From an uncultured Bacilli bacterium (GTDB lineage: Bacteria; Bacillota_I; Bacilli_A; RF39; UBA660), in the NCBI GenBank assembly GCA_947585065.1, contig CANPWX010000016.1, positions 1 to 11,505 of the forward strand: 11,505 nucleotides of DNA. The letters are read 5' to 3'. Positions 6,336 to 11,505 of this stretch are shown here, piece by piece. Positions within the stretch are counted from its first letter, which is position 1; each line of letters begins with the position of its first letter. Both the position numbers and the translations under genes were made by a program. Below the pieces are notes generated by a model, which made no database searches, was not told where the DNA came from, and saw nothing but the letters and a program-made list of their open reading frames with translations.

Positions 6336-6680
6336 GCAAAGTCCCCTACTAAAAAACGAATAATAAAGAGGGGAGTATTATTTAAAATTGCATCCAGATG
6401 AACAATTACACATCTTTTAAAAACTCGATGCAAATTAGAAAGGACAAAAAAATAAAAAACAAATAAGTTAATAATCAGAATAATCAAATAATAAATAATA
6501 TAAGATAAAATAAGATAAATAATAAATAACATTTAAATAACATTTTGCAAATAACATTTATAAATATAAATAAATGATAAATAATGCAATTACAATTATA
6601 AAATTAGTTCCAACTTTTATTGAAATTCAGAAATTGCATAATAGATATTATGTAAACCGCTAAAAAATAAAAGTTAAAAA
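6336..6680. repeat. AT-rich non-coding block with tandem and inverted repeats
   Basis: About 345 bases between two convergent genes hold no supportable gene: all frames are broken and no SD precedes a usable start. TCCCCT/AGGGGA (6342-6347, 6369-6374) is a small GC-rich inverted repeat. TTGCATC/GATGCAA (6388-6394, 6427-6433) encloses AGATG/CATCT (6396-6400, 6411-6415). TAAGATAAAW is repeated twice in tandem at 6501-6520. AAATAACATTT occurs three times (6524-6534, 6535-6545, 6549-6559). AACTTTTATT/AATAAAAGTT (6612-6621, 6666-6675) encloses a hairpin at 6634-6655. From about 6430 to 6600 the plus strand is strongly A-rich. The purpose is unknown; the right-hand structures might help end the NERD transcript. 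Confidence 0.7.
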
Positions 6681-7409
6681 TTACTTTGTATACCTACATT
6701 TTGGATAATTAGAACACGCTACAAAAGAACCATACCTTCCATTACGAGTTACAAGTTTAGAACCACATTTAGGACAAATATTTTTTTGAACCAATTCTTC
6801 TTGAATACGAATTTTTTTACGAATATTTTGAATATGTTCTTTTTTAATTTTTTTATCTGTGATAGCAGCATTTTTTAGTAAACTTATGATTTCTTCTATT
6901 TGATCATCCTCTATAATTTGTGTATTTTGTTGTTTTAAAATAATATCTCTAATAAAGTCAGTTTGAGTAACAAAACAATTCTTACAACTTACCTTTAATT
7001 TAGCTTGGTTAGAAAAACATACAATCGAAAAAAAATCCTTTTCACTTCTATGTAAAACATTCTCTAAAGCTTTGATATGGCCATAATTTTGATGAATCGG
7101 ATTCATAAAAGAATAGACGTGTTTTCCTAAATGCTGATGCCAATGACTAGAATACTCTCCACCGGTAATTAGCCCATAATAATTCTTCATTTCAATCACA
7201 AAAATTCCATATTTGGAAACGACTATATGATCAATTTGGTAAGTAGTATTTTGATCAAAAATCAAAAGATTATGAAAAATAGAATAGCCTTTAGGAAGCT
7301 TTTTTAATTCTTTTTGAATCCAAAATTCACCCATAAAACCACGAAATCTTGGATAATAATAACTTACTAATAACGCCAATAACAAAACCATTAAAGAAAA
7401 AAGCCACAT
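6681..7409 (-). CDS. Membrane-anchored NERD-domain protein with topoisomerase-type zinc finger
   Basis: Counted from the ATG at 7409, the protein has 242 residues. One N-terminal membrane segment (about 2-20) is followed by a NERD domain (about 23-130), a nuclease-related fold. Its core is YQIDHIVVSKYGIFVIEMKN, with Asp60, Glu73 and Lys75 in the D...ExK arrangement of PD-(D/E)XK nucleases, followed by a NPIHQNYGHIKAL segment common in NERD proteins. A basic helical linker leads to a C-terminal zinc ribbon (Cys212, Cys215, Cys232, Cys238; CPKCGSKLVTRNGRYGSF then ACSNYPKC) like those at the ends of topoisomerase I. A DNA-related role at the membrane is likely, but no substrate is known. Longer starts (TTG 7430, ATG 7427) sit in or before the promoter; GGTGAT (7421-7416) serves the ATG at 7409. 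Confidence 0.88.
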   Translation of the reverse strand: MWLFSLMVLLLALLVSYYYPRFRGFMGEFWIQKELKKLPKGYSIFHNLLIFDQNTTYQIDHIVVSKYGIFVIEMKNYYGLITGGEYSSHWHQHLGKHVYSFMNPIHQNYGHIKALENVLHRSEKDFFSIVCFSNQAKLKVSCKNCFVTQTDFIRDIILKQQNTQIIEDDQIEEIISLLKNAAITDKKIKKEHIQNIRKKIRIQEELVQKNICPKCGSKLVTRNGRYGSFVACSNYPKCRYTK

Positions 7410-7429
7410 ACCAATATCACCATACATCA

Positions 7430-7438
7430 ATTATAGCA
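7430..7438 (-). promoter_or_regulatory. Extended -10 promoter of the NERD gene
   Basis: On the minus strand TGCTATAAT is a perfect extended -10 (TGnTATAAT); the -35 (TTTTGT, 17 bp upstream) is weak, as is usual for this class. Transcription would begin near 7423. That excludes the upstream start codons at 7430 and 7427 and leaves a leader of about 14 nt that contains the GGTGAT SD. Confidence 0.65.
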
Positions 7439-7445
7439 TACTATT

Positions 7446-8201
7446 TTAAAATACAAAATGGTTGATTAACAAAAGTACTACCCCTACTCCACTTCCAAGC
7501 AAAATAAAACGATTTTCATGATATTTTAATGCTTTAGGAAGTAATTCATGAATAGCAAGTGTAATCATAATACCAGCTACAAATAACAAAATTAAACTAA
7601 TCATCGTGTCAGTAATAAATTTTCTTAAAAAGATAAAAGCAAGCACCGCGCCCAATGGTTCTGCAAGACCCGATAAAAAAGTTTTCCAAATGGCTTCTTT
7701 TTTGGAACCAGTGGCATAATAAATAGGAACAGCGATACTAATTCCTTCTGGAATATTATGAAGTAAAATAGCCAAACTAATTTTAAGACCTAATGTAATA
7801 TTTTGATAACTACTTAAAAAGGTAACAATTCCCTCAGGTAAGTTATGAAGCATCAACGCAAGCATTGATAAAATACCAAGTCGATACAAATCATGAGTAT
7901 CCCCTTCCCTCTTTTCAATTTTTTTATTAATAAACCAAATAGAAACAATACCAATAAGAAAAACAAGCAAAGAAATAAGAATACCTTTCCATAATTTATA
8001 TTCGGTAAGAATAGTATAACTAGCTTCTGGTATCAATTCAGTAATAGAGATTCCTATCATAATAGTCAAAGAAAAACTAAGACAAAAAGTAATGAAACGA
8101 TTGATTTTTTCCCGTTCCCATTTTAAAAAAATAACAAAAGAGCCTAAAACGGTAGAAAGTCCTGCAATGGAAGTAATAATAAAAGGAAGAAAAAAAGACA
8201 T
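7446..8201 (-). CDS. ZIP-family divalent metal transporter
   Basis: This 251-residue multi-pass membrane protein belongs to the ZIP (Zn/Fe-regulated transporter-like) family, nearest in layout to the ZupT/GufA group. It would bring Zn2+ or another divalent metal into the cytoplasm. The signature metal-site helices are clear: LHNLPEGIVTF (118-128, His119 and Glu123) and LHNIPEGISIAVP (147-159, His148 and Glu152), followed by SGLAEPLGAVLAF (177-189) and a late AIHELLPKA (216-224). About eight membrane segments are visible. The loop between segments 3 and 4 is short and not His-rich. I chose ATG at 8201 because GGGTGA (8212-8207) lies 5 nt upstream; an in-frame GTG at 8210 overlaps that SD. It lies 43 bases after the unrecognised 313-residue gene, without a terminator between them, and is probably co-transcribed. 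Confidence 0.92.
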   Translation of the reverse strand: MSFFLPFIITSIAGLSTVLGSFVIFLKWEREKINRFITFCLSFSLTIMIGISITELIPEASYTILTEYKLWKGILISLLVFLIGIVSIWFINKKIEKREGDTHDLYRLGILSMLALMLHNLPEGIVTFLSSYQNITLGLKISLAILLHNIPEGISIAVPIYYATGSKKEAIWKTFLSGLAEPLGAVLAFIFLRKFITDTMISLILLFVAGIMITLAIHELLPKALKYHENRFILLGSGVGVVLLLINHFVF

Positions 8202-8225
8202 AAGCTTCACCCATAAAAACTTATG
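8199..8225 (-). promoter_or_regulatory. Possible start-codon hairpin in the ZIP transporter mRNA
   Basis: On the minus strand CATAAG (8225-8220) and CTTATG (8204-8199) can pair; the second arm contains the ATG and the SD lies in the loop. The six-base, AT-rich stem is weak, so a regulatory role is only a suggestion. Confidence 0.25.
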
Positions 8226-8243
8226 CTCAAATATCCTAATATA

Positions 8244-9185
8244 TTACCGATGTTTGCCCCATTTACGTTTAACATATTCATTTTCGTTAATCAAACCCAA
8301 TCGGAATAAATCTTCCATAGAAGCATTATAAAGATCATTACTATCCATATTTTCTAATACATAGTCACGTCCTCCCATTTCGTAATAAAATTCTATCTTT
8401 TCCGAATCAAAAGGACTTTGCAAAATTTGTTTTACAACGATAGCTTGATCCTTTAAATAATCAGGAAGATAATCTTTATCTAAAATCCTACCAGCTTCAA
8501 ATAGACTAAGAGGAAAATCATAAAAGAAATCAAATAACAAACTCGAATAAAGATAATTATCTCGCAAGGTGTTATTACGTCGAACATTAATAGTTTGGTT
8601 ATTTAAAATACGCATATATTCCATCGATACCATCCGAATATTTTTATATTTTTTTAGTTTATCCTCTATAGAACGAATGAAAAAAGAATTATTAGCTTGA
8701 TAATTTAAAACATATTCCTTTAATTTCACATCAGTAATATTTTCACTATGTATAAAAGAGTAAAAAGAATAGGTCTGACTTGTAATACCATTCATTAAAT
8801 AAGAAACATAATTTTTAAAATAGGAACTACTGTCTAACTCTATCGTTCCTTTAGAATGAATTTTCTTTTGTCTTTCTAAAGCAAGCATCATCATGGATTG
8901 TTCGATCTTAGAAGAAGTAATACTTAGATTCTCATCTTTAAAAAAGCATTCATAATAGTGAAAATGATATTTTGGCGTTGAACGAGAAACAGAGAGCCTA
9001 CCAATAAACAAATCTTGAGGCTTCACTCCTTGAAAAAATTCTTCTAAAAATTCTTGTTTTGTAAACTCTAAAGTAATAAGATCAATGTCTGTAATATCAT
9101 CGAAAGCCTGTTCATGAAAAAGCCAAGGACGAACAACACCAGATGAATCCCGATAAAGTAAAAAATATTTTTTTGATTGTTGCAT
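8244..9185 (-). CDS. Unrecognised 313-residue soluble protein
   Basis: I do not recognise this protein. It has no signal peptide and no membrane segment. It opens with a beta-rich part (about 1-82) that begins KKYFLLYRDSSGVVRPWLFH and includes DLFIGRLSVSRSTPKYHFHYY (58-78). A mostly helical middle with many aromatic residues follows (about 95-260). A basic C-terminus ends KRKWGKHR. There are no obvious catalytic triads, nucleotide loops or paired cysteines. The ATG at 9185 is well supported by AGGAGG (9196-9191) and a good promoter 18 bases further upstream. It is followed, without a terminator, by the ZIP transporter gene, so the two may share a transcript; whether their functions are linked is unknown. 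Codon use resembles the neighbours, with no sign of recent transfer. Confidence 0.85.
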   Translation of the reverse strand: MQQSKKYFLLYRDSSGVVRPWLFHEQAFDDITDIDLITLEFTKQEFLEEFFQGVKPQDLFIGRLSVSRSTPKYHFHYYECFFKDENLSITSSKIEQSMMMLALERQKKIHSKGTIELDSSSYFKNYVSYLMNGITSQTYSFYSFIHSENITDVKLKEYVLNYQANNSFFIRSIEDKLKKYKNIRMVSMEYMRILNNQTINVRRNNTLRDNYLYSSLLFDFFYDFPLSLFEAGRILDKDYLPDYLKDQAIVVKQILQSPFDSEKIEFYYEMGGRDYVLENMDSNDLYNASMEDLFRLGLINENEYVKRKWGKHR

Positions 9186-9202
9186 AGAAACCTCCTAAAT
9201 CT

Positions 9203-9231
9203 ATTGTAACCTAACTACCAAACATTGGCAA
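9203..9231 (-). promoter_or_regulatory. Sigma-A promoter for the 313-residue protein (and probably the ZIP gene)
   Basis: On the minus strand TTGCCA (9231-9226) and TACAAT (9208-9203) are separated by exactly 17 bp, each close to consensus. Transcription would begin near 9196, immediately at the AGGAGG SD, giving a leader of about 11 nt. Confidence 0.7.
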
Positions 9232-9241
9232 CGAAAATATC

Positions 9242-9270
9242 GTATTCTTTCAAAGAAAACCACCATAATA
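9242..9270 (+). promoter_or_regulatory. Possible sigma-G-type promoter for the 43-residue protein
   Basis: GTATT (9242-9246) and CATAATA (9264-9270), 17 bp apart, match the B. subtilis sigma-G consensus (GHATR, CATnHTA) at 4/5 and 7/7 positions. CATAAT is also a fair sigma-A -10, but no sigma-A -35 lies at the right distance. TTCTTT-C-AAAGAA (9245-9257), a perfect palindrome in the spacer, could be an operator. Confidence 0.35.
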
Positions 9271-9291
9271 CTAATGGGAGGGAAAAAAGTT

Positions 9292-9423
9292 ATGAAAAGA
9301 AACGAAAATCAAAGAAATTCTAGAAACGAAAAACGTAATGAATCAAAAAATAATAATCAAAAACGTGATTCTCGTGACGCTAGAAGAAATGAAGAACAAA
9401 GAAATAATAACAGAAATTGTTAG
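9292..9423 (+). CDS. 43-residue disordered Asn/Arg-rich microprotein
   Basis: ATG at 9292 is preceded by a strong SD (GGGAGGG, 9276-9282), and the frame runs to TAG at 9421-9423, followed within ten bases by a textbook terminator. The product contains 13 Asn, 10 Arg, 5 Glu, 4 Lys and 3 Gln, and apart from the initiator Met and one Ala has no hydrophobic or aromatic residue. It is built from short irregular repeats such as RNE, NQR and RNEE and ends in a single Cys (NRNC). Net charge is about +7. It should be intrinsically disordered and hydrophilic. Such a composition would suit a spore-core or coat protein or a nucleic-acid-binding peptide, but I do not recognise the family. Its promoter may be forespore-type. 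Confidence 0.7.
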   Translation: MKRNENQRNSRNEKRNESKNNNQKRDSRDARRNEEQRNNNRNC

Positions 9424-9431
9424 TTTATTTC

Positions 9432-9467
9432 AAGGAATGAAGATCAATTTCATTCCTTTTTATTTTT
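9432..9467 (+). terminator. Rho-independent terminator of the 43-residue protein gene
   Basis: AAGGAATGAA (9432-9441) pairs perfectly with TTCATTCCTT (9449-9458) around a 7-base loop, followed by TTTATTTTT. On the opposite strand the stem could also slow xerD transcripts, though no T-run follows there. Confidence 0.88.
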
Positions 9468-10359
9468 CTAAATGATTCCGAAAATCAGTTTTATCATATT
9501 CCTCTTTTAATTTCGTGTTGGATACGTGAGTATAAATTTGTGTTGTTGTAATACTACTATGCCCTAAAAGTTCTTGAATCACTCGCAAATCTGCTCCATT
9601 ATTTAATAAATGAGTAGCAAAAGAATGTCGTAAAACATGGGGACTAACCTCTTTTTCAATACCATTTTGAAGACAAATACCTTTCAATAATTTAAAAAAG
9701 CCTTGCCGAGTCATAGGAGTCCCGCGATTATTCAAAAATAATTCATCATAATTTTTTCCTTTTTTAATTAGATCCACTCGATAATTTTCTAAATAAGTAG
9801 TAAGAGCCTCTTTACTAGACTCATTAAAAGGTATAATTCTTTCTTTTTTTCCTTTTCCTTCAATTCGAACCAAGCAATTATCAAAATCAATATTAGAAAA
9901 CCGAAGAGATAAAAGCTCACTAATACGCATTCCAGTTGCATATAAAAGTTCAAGCATAGCTTTCGTACGATAATCATAAGAAGTCTTTAAAGGAAGATTT
10001 AGAATCGTATCAACTTCTTCATAAGTTAAATATTTTGGAAGCCTTTTGGTGAGTTTTGGCATCGGAATAAGTTCACACGGATTATCGGTTCTAAGATTAT
10101 TTTCCTGACAAAATAAATAAAAACTTTGTAAAACAGTCAAATAATGGCTTTTTGTAGAAGCTTCATATTCCTTTTTAGTTTCTAAAAAATGTTCAATATC
10201 TTCCTTAGATACTTTTAAAGGATCTATAGAAATCGTATGATAAAATTCATATAAATCATTTTGATAGGATAAAATAGTATTCTGAGATAGCTTTTTTTCA
10301 TATTTCAGAGTATAAATATATTTTTCCATAACCGGATGTAACATTCCATTCTTTTTCAT
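9460..10359 (-). CDS. xerD: XerD-type site-specific tyrosine recombinase
   Basis: From the ATG at 10359 the protein has 299 residues, the normal XerC/XerD size. These recombinases act as a pair at dif to resolve chromosome dimers. The N-terminal SAM-like core-binding domain (about 10-95) includes KLSQNTILSYQNDLYEFY. The catalytic domain has Arg145 (ATGMRISELL), Lys169 (GKGKKERIIP), His241 and Arg244 (HVLRHSFATHLL), His267 (LLGHSSITTTQIYTHV) and the nucleophile Tyr276, so all six positions are intact. XerD is favoured over XerC by analogy with B. subtilis, where xerD (ripX) is near spoIIM, but the two are hard to tell apart by eye. The frame stays open up to 10452, yet the promoter at 10375-10404 lies inside that extension, so the extension is not translated. 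Starts at Met6 or Met11 are also possible. Confidence 0.9.
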   Translation of the reverse strand: MKKNGMLHPVMEKYIYTLKYEKKLSQNTILSYQNDLYEFYHTISIDPLKVSKEDIEHFLETKKEYEASTKSHYLTVLQSFYLFCQENNLRTDNPCELIPMPKLTKRLPKYLTYEEVDTILNLPLKTSYDYRTKAMLELLYATGMRISELLSLRFSNIDFDNCLVRIEGKGKKERIIPFNESSKEALTTYLENYRVDLIKKGKNYDELFLNNRGTPMTRQGFFKLLKGICLQNGIEKEVSPHVLRHSFATHLLNNGADLRVIQELLGHSSITTTQIYTHVSNTKLKEEYDKTDFRNHLEK

Positions 10360-10374
10360 ATCAATCACAATATA

Positions 10375-10404
10375 AGTATATCTTAAAAAAATGAAGATTG
10401 TCAA
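10375..10404 (-). promoter_or_regulatory. Sigma-A promoter of xerD
   Basis: On the minus strand TTGACA (10404-10399) is a perfect -35 and TATACT (10380-10375) a good -10, separated by 18 bp. The start of transcription would be near 10368, only about 9 nt before the ATG at 10359. That nearly leaderless mRNA would carry GTGAT as its only SD-like sequence. Confidence 0.65.
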
Positions 10405-10502
10405 ACAAATCATTCCTTGATAAAATAAAGAGGAAGAAAGCTTCCAAAACATGGATAAACTTCAAAAAAGATTTCAAAATAAAAAAAGAAAAGAGGAAAA
10501 AA

Positions 10503-11396
10503 ATGAAAGTAACTTGTATAGGCAGTGGAATATTCTCACTAGCTATCGCGACAAATTTAAAAGAAAAAGGAAATAAAGTATTAATATGGACTCCAAACAA
10601 AGAGGAAATAATAGAGGAAAAATGGAAAAATTTTGATTTAACAACAGACATTACCGAAGCATTACTCTTTAGTGAACATCTATTTTATTTAGTTTCAAGT
10701 CCTTATATAAAGGAAATGTTAAATCCTCTAGCAAATATAGATGCTTCAAATAAAACAATATACATTGGCACAAAAGGATTACTAGAAGAAAAACCATTTT
10801 ACTATTCCGAATATATAAGTCAAAATTTTAAAGTAAAAAATATAGCATTTTTTGCTGGTCCTAATTTAGCACAAGATATGATTTTAAAAATACCAACATC
10901 CATAACATTTTCTTACTATAATAAAGATACAACAAATGTTATTTATGAGTTCTTTCCTCGAAACATCAAAGTGGAAAAAAATGAACAGATGAAAGAAATG
11001 GAATTAGCAAGTGTGTTAAAAAATGTCTATGCGATCGGTTCAGGAATTGTATGGGAAACTTATCAAACCAAATCTTCTTTAATTTCCTATTTATCACATG
11101 CCTACTTTGAATTAAAACAAATCGTCCAACCTTCAACAGATATGACTGGTGACTTCTTTTTAACTGGAACAATGCTCGAATCAAGAAATTTAACATTAGG
11201 ACGCATCATTACCCGTAAAGAAAACAGTGAAATATTTTTAGAAAATAATACAGTAGAAGGTGTCACAGCTATTCCCATCATAAAACAAATAATAGATAAA
11301 GAAAAAACACCTATATTAAGTGCCATTCTATCCGTTGTATCAAAAGAAATATCGATTGAAAATTGGCTTGAATTCATTTTCGAAGCAGATCATTAA
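10503..11396 (+). CDS. gpsA: Divergent glycerol-3-phosphate dehydrogenase (NAD(P)+), GpsA-like
   Basis: GpsA reduces dihydroxyacetone phosphate to sn-glycerol 3-phosphate, the backbone of phospholipids. This 297-residue protein is shorter than the usual 330-345. The Rossmann motif reads GSGIFSLAIA (7-16), with Ser12 in place of the third Gly of GxGxxG. IGTKGL (88-93), FFAGPNLAQDM (116-126) and VLKNVYAIGSGI (171-182, catalytic-type Lys173) correspond to family blocks. DFFLTGTMLESRNLTLGR (217-234) keeps the Asp, Ser-Arg-Asn and Gly of GDL.LTC.S..SRN..G. VEGVTAI (251-257) is also conserved. The N.KAALI segment after the Lys is replaced by SSLISYLSHAYFEL. The start follows GAGG (10493-10496) by six bases; an in-frame ATG at 10398 would add 35 basic residues before the Rossmann fold and is unlikely. 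The gene is divergent from xerD. Function as a true GpsA is probable but not certain. Confidence 0.8.
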   Translation: MKVTCIGSGIFSLAIATNLKEKGNKVLIWTPNKEEIIEEKWKNFDLTTDITEALLFSEHLFYLVSSPYIKEMLNPLANIDASNKTIYIGTKGLLEEKPFYYSEYISQNFKVKNIAFFAGPNLAQDMILKIPTSITFSYYNKDTTNVIYEFFPRNIKVEKNEQMKEMELASVLKNVYAIGSGIVWETYQTKSSLISYLSHAYFELKQIVQPSTDMTGDFFLTGTMLESRNLTLGRIITRKENSEIFLENNTVEGVTAIPIIKQIIDKEKTPILSAILSVVSKEISIENWLEFIFEADH

Positions 11397-11505
11397 TAAC
11401 AAAAGAAACAAGTAAAGCTCCACATCCCATCGGAACTAGGTTGAACGTACCCAGTTCTTTTTGTTTTTTAGGAACTTCTTTGCTACAAACAACCCAAGTA
11501 GAAAG
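11374..11505 (-). CDS. Possible C-terminal end of an unrecognised minus-strand gene
   Basis: An uninterrupted minus-strand frame enters from the right edge and ends with TGA at 11374-11376, overlapping the end of gpsA by 23 bases. The 43 visible residues begin LSTWVVCSKEVPKKQKELG, then turn hydrophobic (about residues 22-37: LVPMGCGALLVSFVI) and end NDLLRK. It could be the tail of a membrane protein, with a cytoplasmic basic loop. I do not recognise it. Doubts: its TGA stop is unlike every recognised gene here, the gpsA terminator-like hairpin lies inside it, and 43 open codons at an edge can occur by chance. Confidence 0.35.
   Translation of the reverse strand, partial: LSTWVVCSKEVPKKQKELGTFNLVPMGCGALLVSFVINDLLRK
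11433..11469 (+). terminator. Probable terminator of gpsA
   Basis: GAACT-A-GG (11433-11440) and CC-C-AGTTC (11450-11457) form a stem of five plus two base pairs with one mismatch and a 9-base loop, followed directly by TTTTTGTTTTTT (11458-11469). The position, 37 bases after gpsA, is suitable. It conflicts with the minus-strand reading frame, in which the same bases would encode KKQKELGTFNLV. Confidence 0.6.

Noticed and set aside
6296..6532. 78-codon open frame on the minus strand after the HTH gene
   Set aside because: It starts in the AT-rich repeat block without an SD, runs into the HTH gene terminator and 3' end, and its product is mostly I/L/Y/F from T-rich DNA with no familiar motif.
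6336..6680. CRISPR array or insertion-sequence remnant in the repeat block
   Set aside because: Repeats are only 10-11 bp with no unique spacers, there is no cas gene, no transposase fragment and no target-site duplication.
8092..8331. 79-codon plus-strand frame across the ZIP gene start
   Set aside because: It overlaps two well-supported minus-strand genes, has no SD, and its product resembles no protein.
10360..10452. Upstream extension of the xerD frame (31 extra residues)
   Set aside because: A TTGACA-18-TATACT promoter lies inside it, so these codons would not be in the mRNA, and the recombinase family does not have this hydrophobic extension.
10398..10502. Upstream extension of the gpsA frame (35 extra residues)
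   Set aside because: GpsA begins right before the Rossmann fold; the extension is Lys-rich, has no SD, and the GAGG before 10503 fits the shorter start.
1..11505. Mycoplasma-type genetic code (TGA = Trp)
   Set aside because: All recognised proteins use TGG for Trp and none needs TGA to be read through to remain full length.

Overview
The window looks like a chromosomal segment of a low-GC, endospore-forming Firmicute (class Bacilli, perhaps one of the uncultured gut lineages near Erysipelotrichales/RF39). The reasons are strong AT bias, Shine-Dalgarno (SD) sites of the AGGAGG/GGTGAT kind, consensus sigma-A promoters, and two sporulation genes (spoIVB and a SpoIIM-family gene). Recognised genes end in TAA or TAG and use TGG for Trp, so the standard bacterial code applies and not the Mycoplasma code. 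The lineage is an inference.

Left part (1-5417). A tight plus-strand operon xseA(partial)-xseB-proS covers both exonuclease VII subunits and an archaeal/eukaryal-type prolyl-tRNA synthetase. It meets the minus-strand spoIVB at a shared convergent terminator. Upstream of spoIVB is a 30-residue single-membrane-segment microprotein gene with its own terminator, divergent from the SpoIIM-family gene. mnmA (tRNA 2-thiouridylase) follows on the plus strand.

Middle part (5418-9200). A gene for an HTH-domain protein is driven by a consensus promoter set among repeated TGTATA boxes, and ends in a clear terminator. Then comes about 350 bp of very AT-rich non-coding DNA with tandem 10- and 11-bp repeats and several inverted repeats. 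Beyond it are three minus-strand genes: an unrecognised 313-residue protein, a ZIP-family metal transporter and a membrane-anchored NERD-domain protein with a topoisomerase-type zinc finger. The first two are probably co-transcribed. The NERD gene has its own extended -10 promoter.

Right part (9200-11505). A 43-residue, Asn/Arg-rich, apparently disordered protein has a strong SD and terminator. It converges on a XerD-type tyrosine recombinase, which diverges from a sequence-divergent gpsA-like gene. After gpsA, a hairpin plus T-tract looks like its terminator but lies inside a minus-strand reading frame that runs off the window edge.

Taken together this is mostly housekeeping (DNA repair, tRNA charging and modification, chromosome resolution, phospholipid precursor) mixed with sporulation genes. 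I see no mobile element, CRISPR array, rRNA or tRNA, and no clear new multi-gene system. The most interesting items are the two microproteins, the unrecognised 313-residue protein, the iterated AT-rich block, and a recurring pattern of promoters placed only about 10 nt ahead of the start codon.
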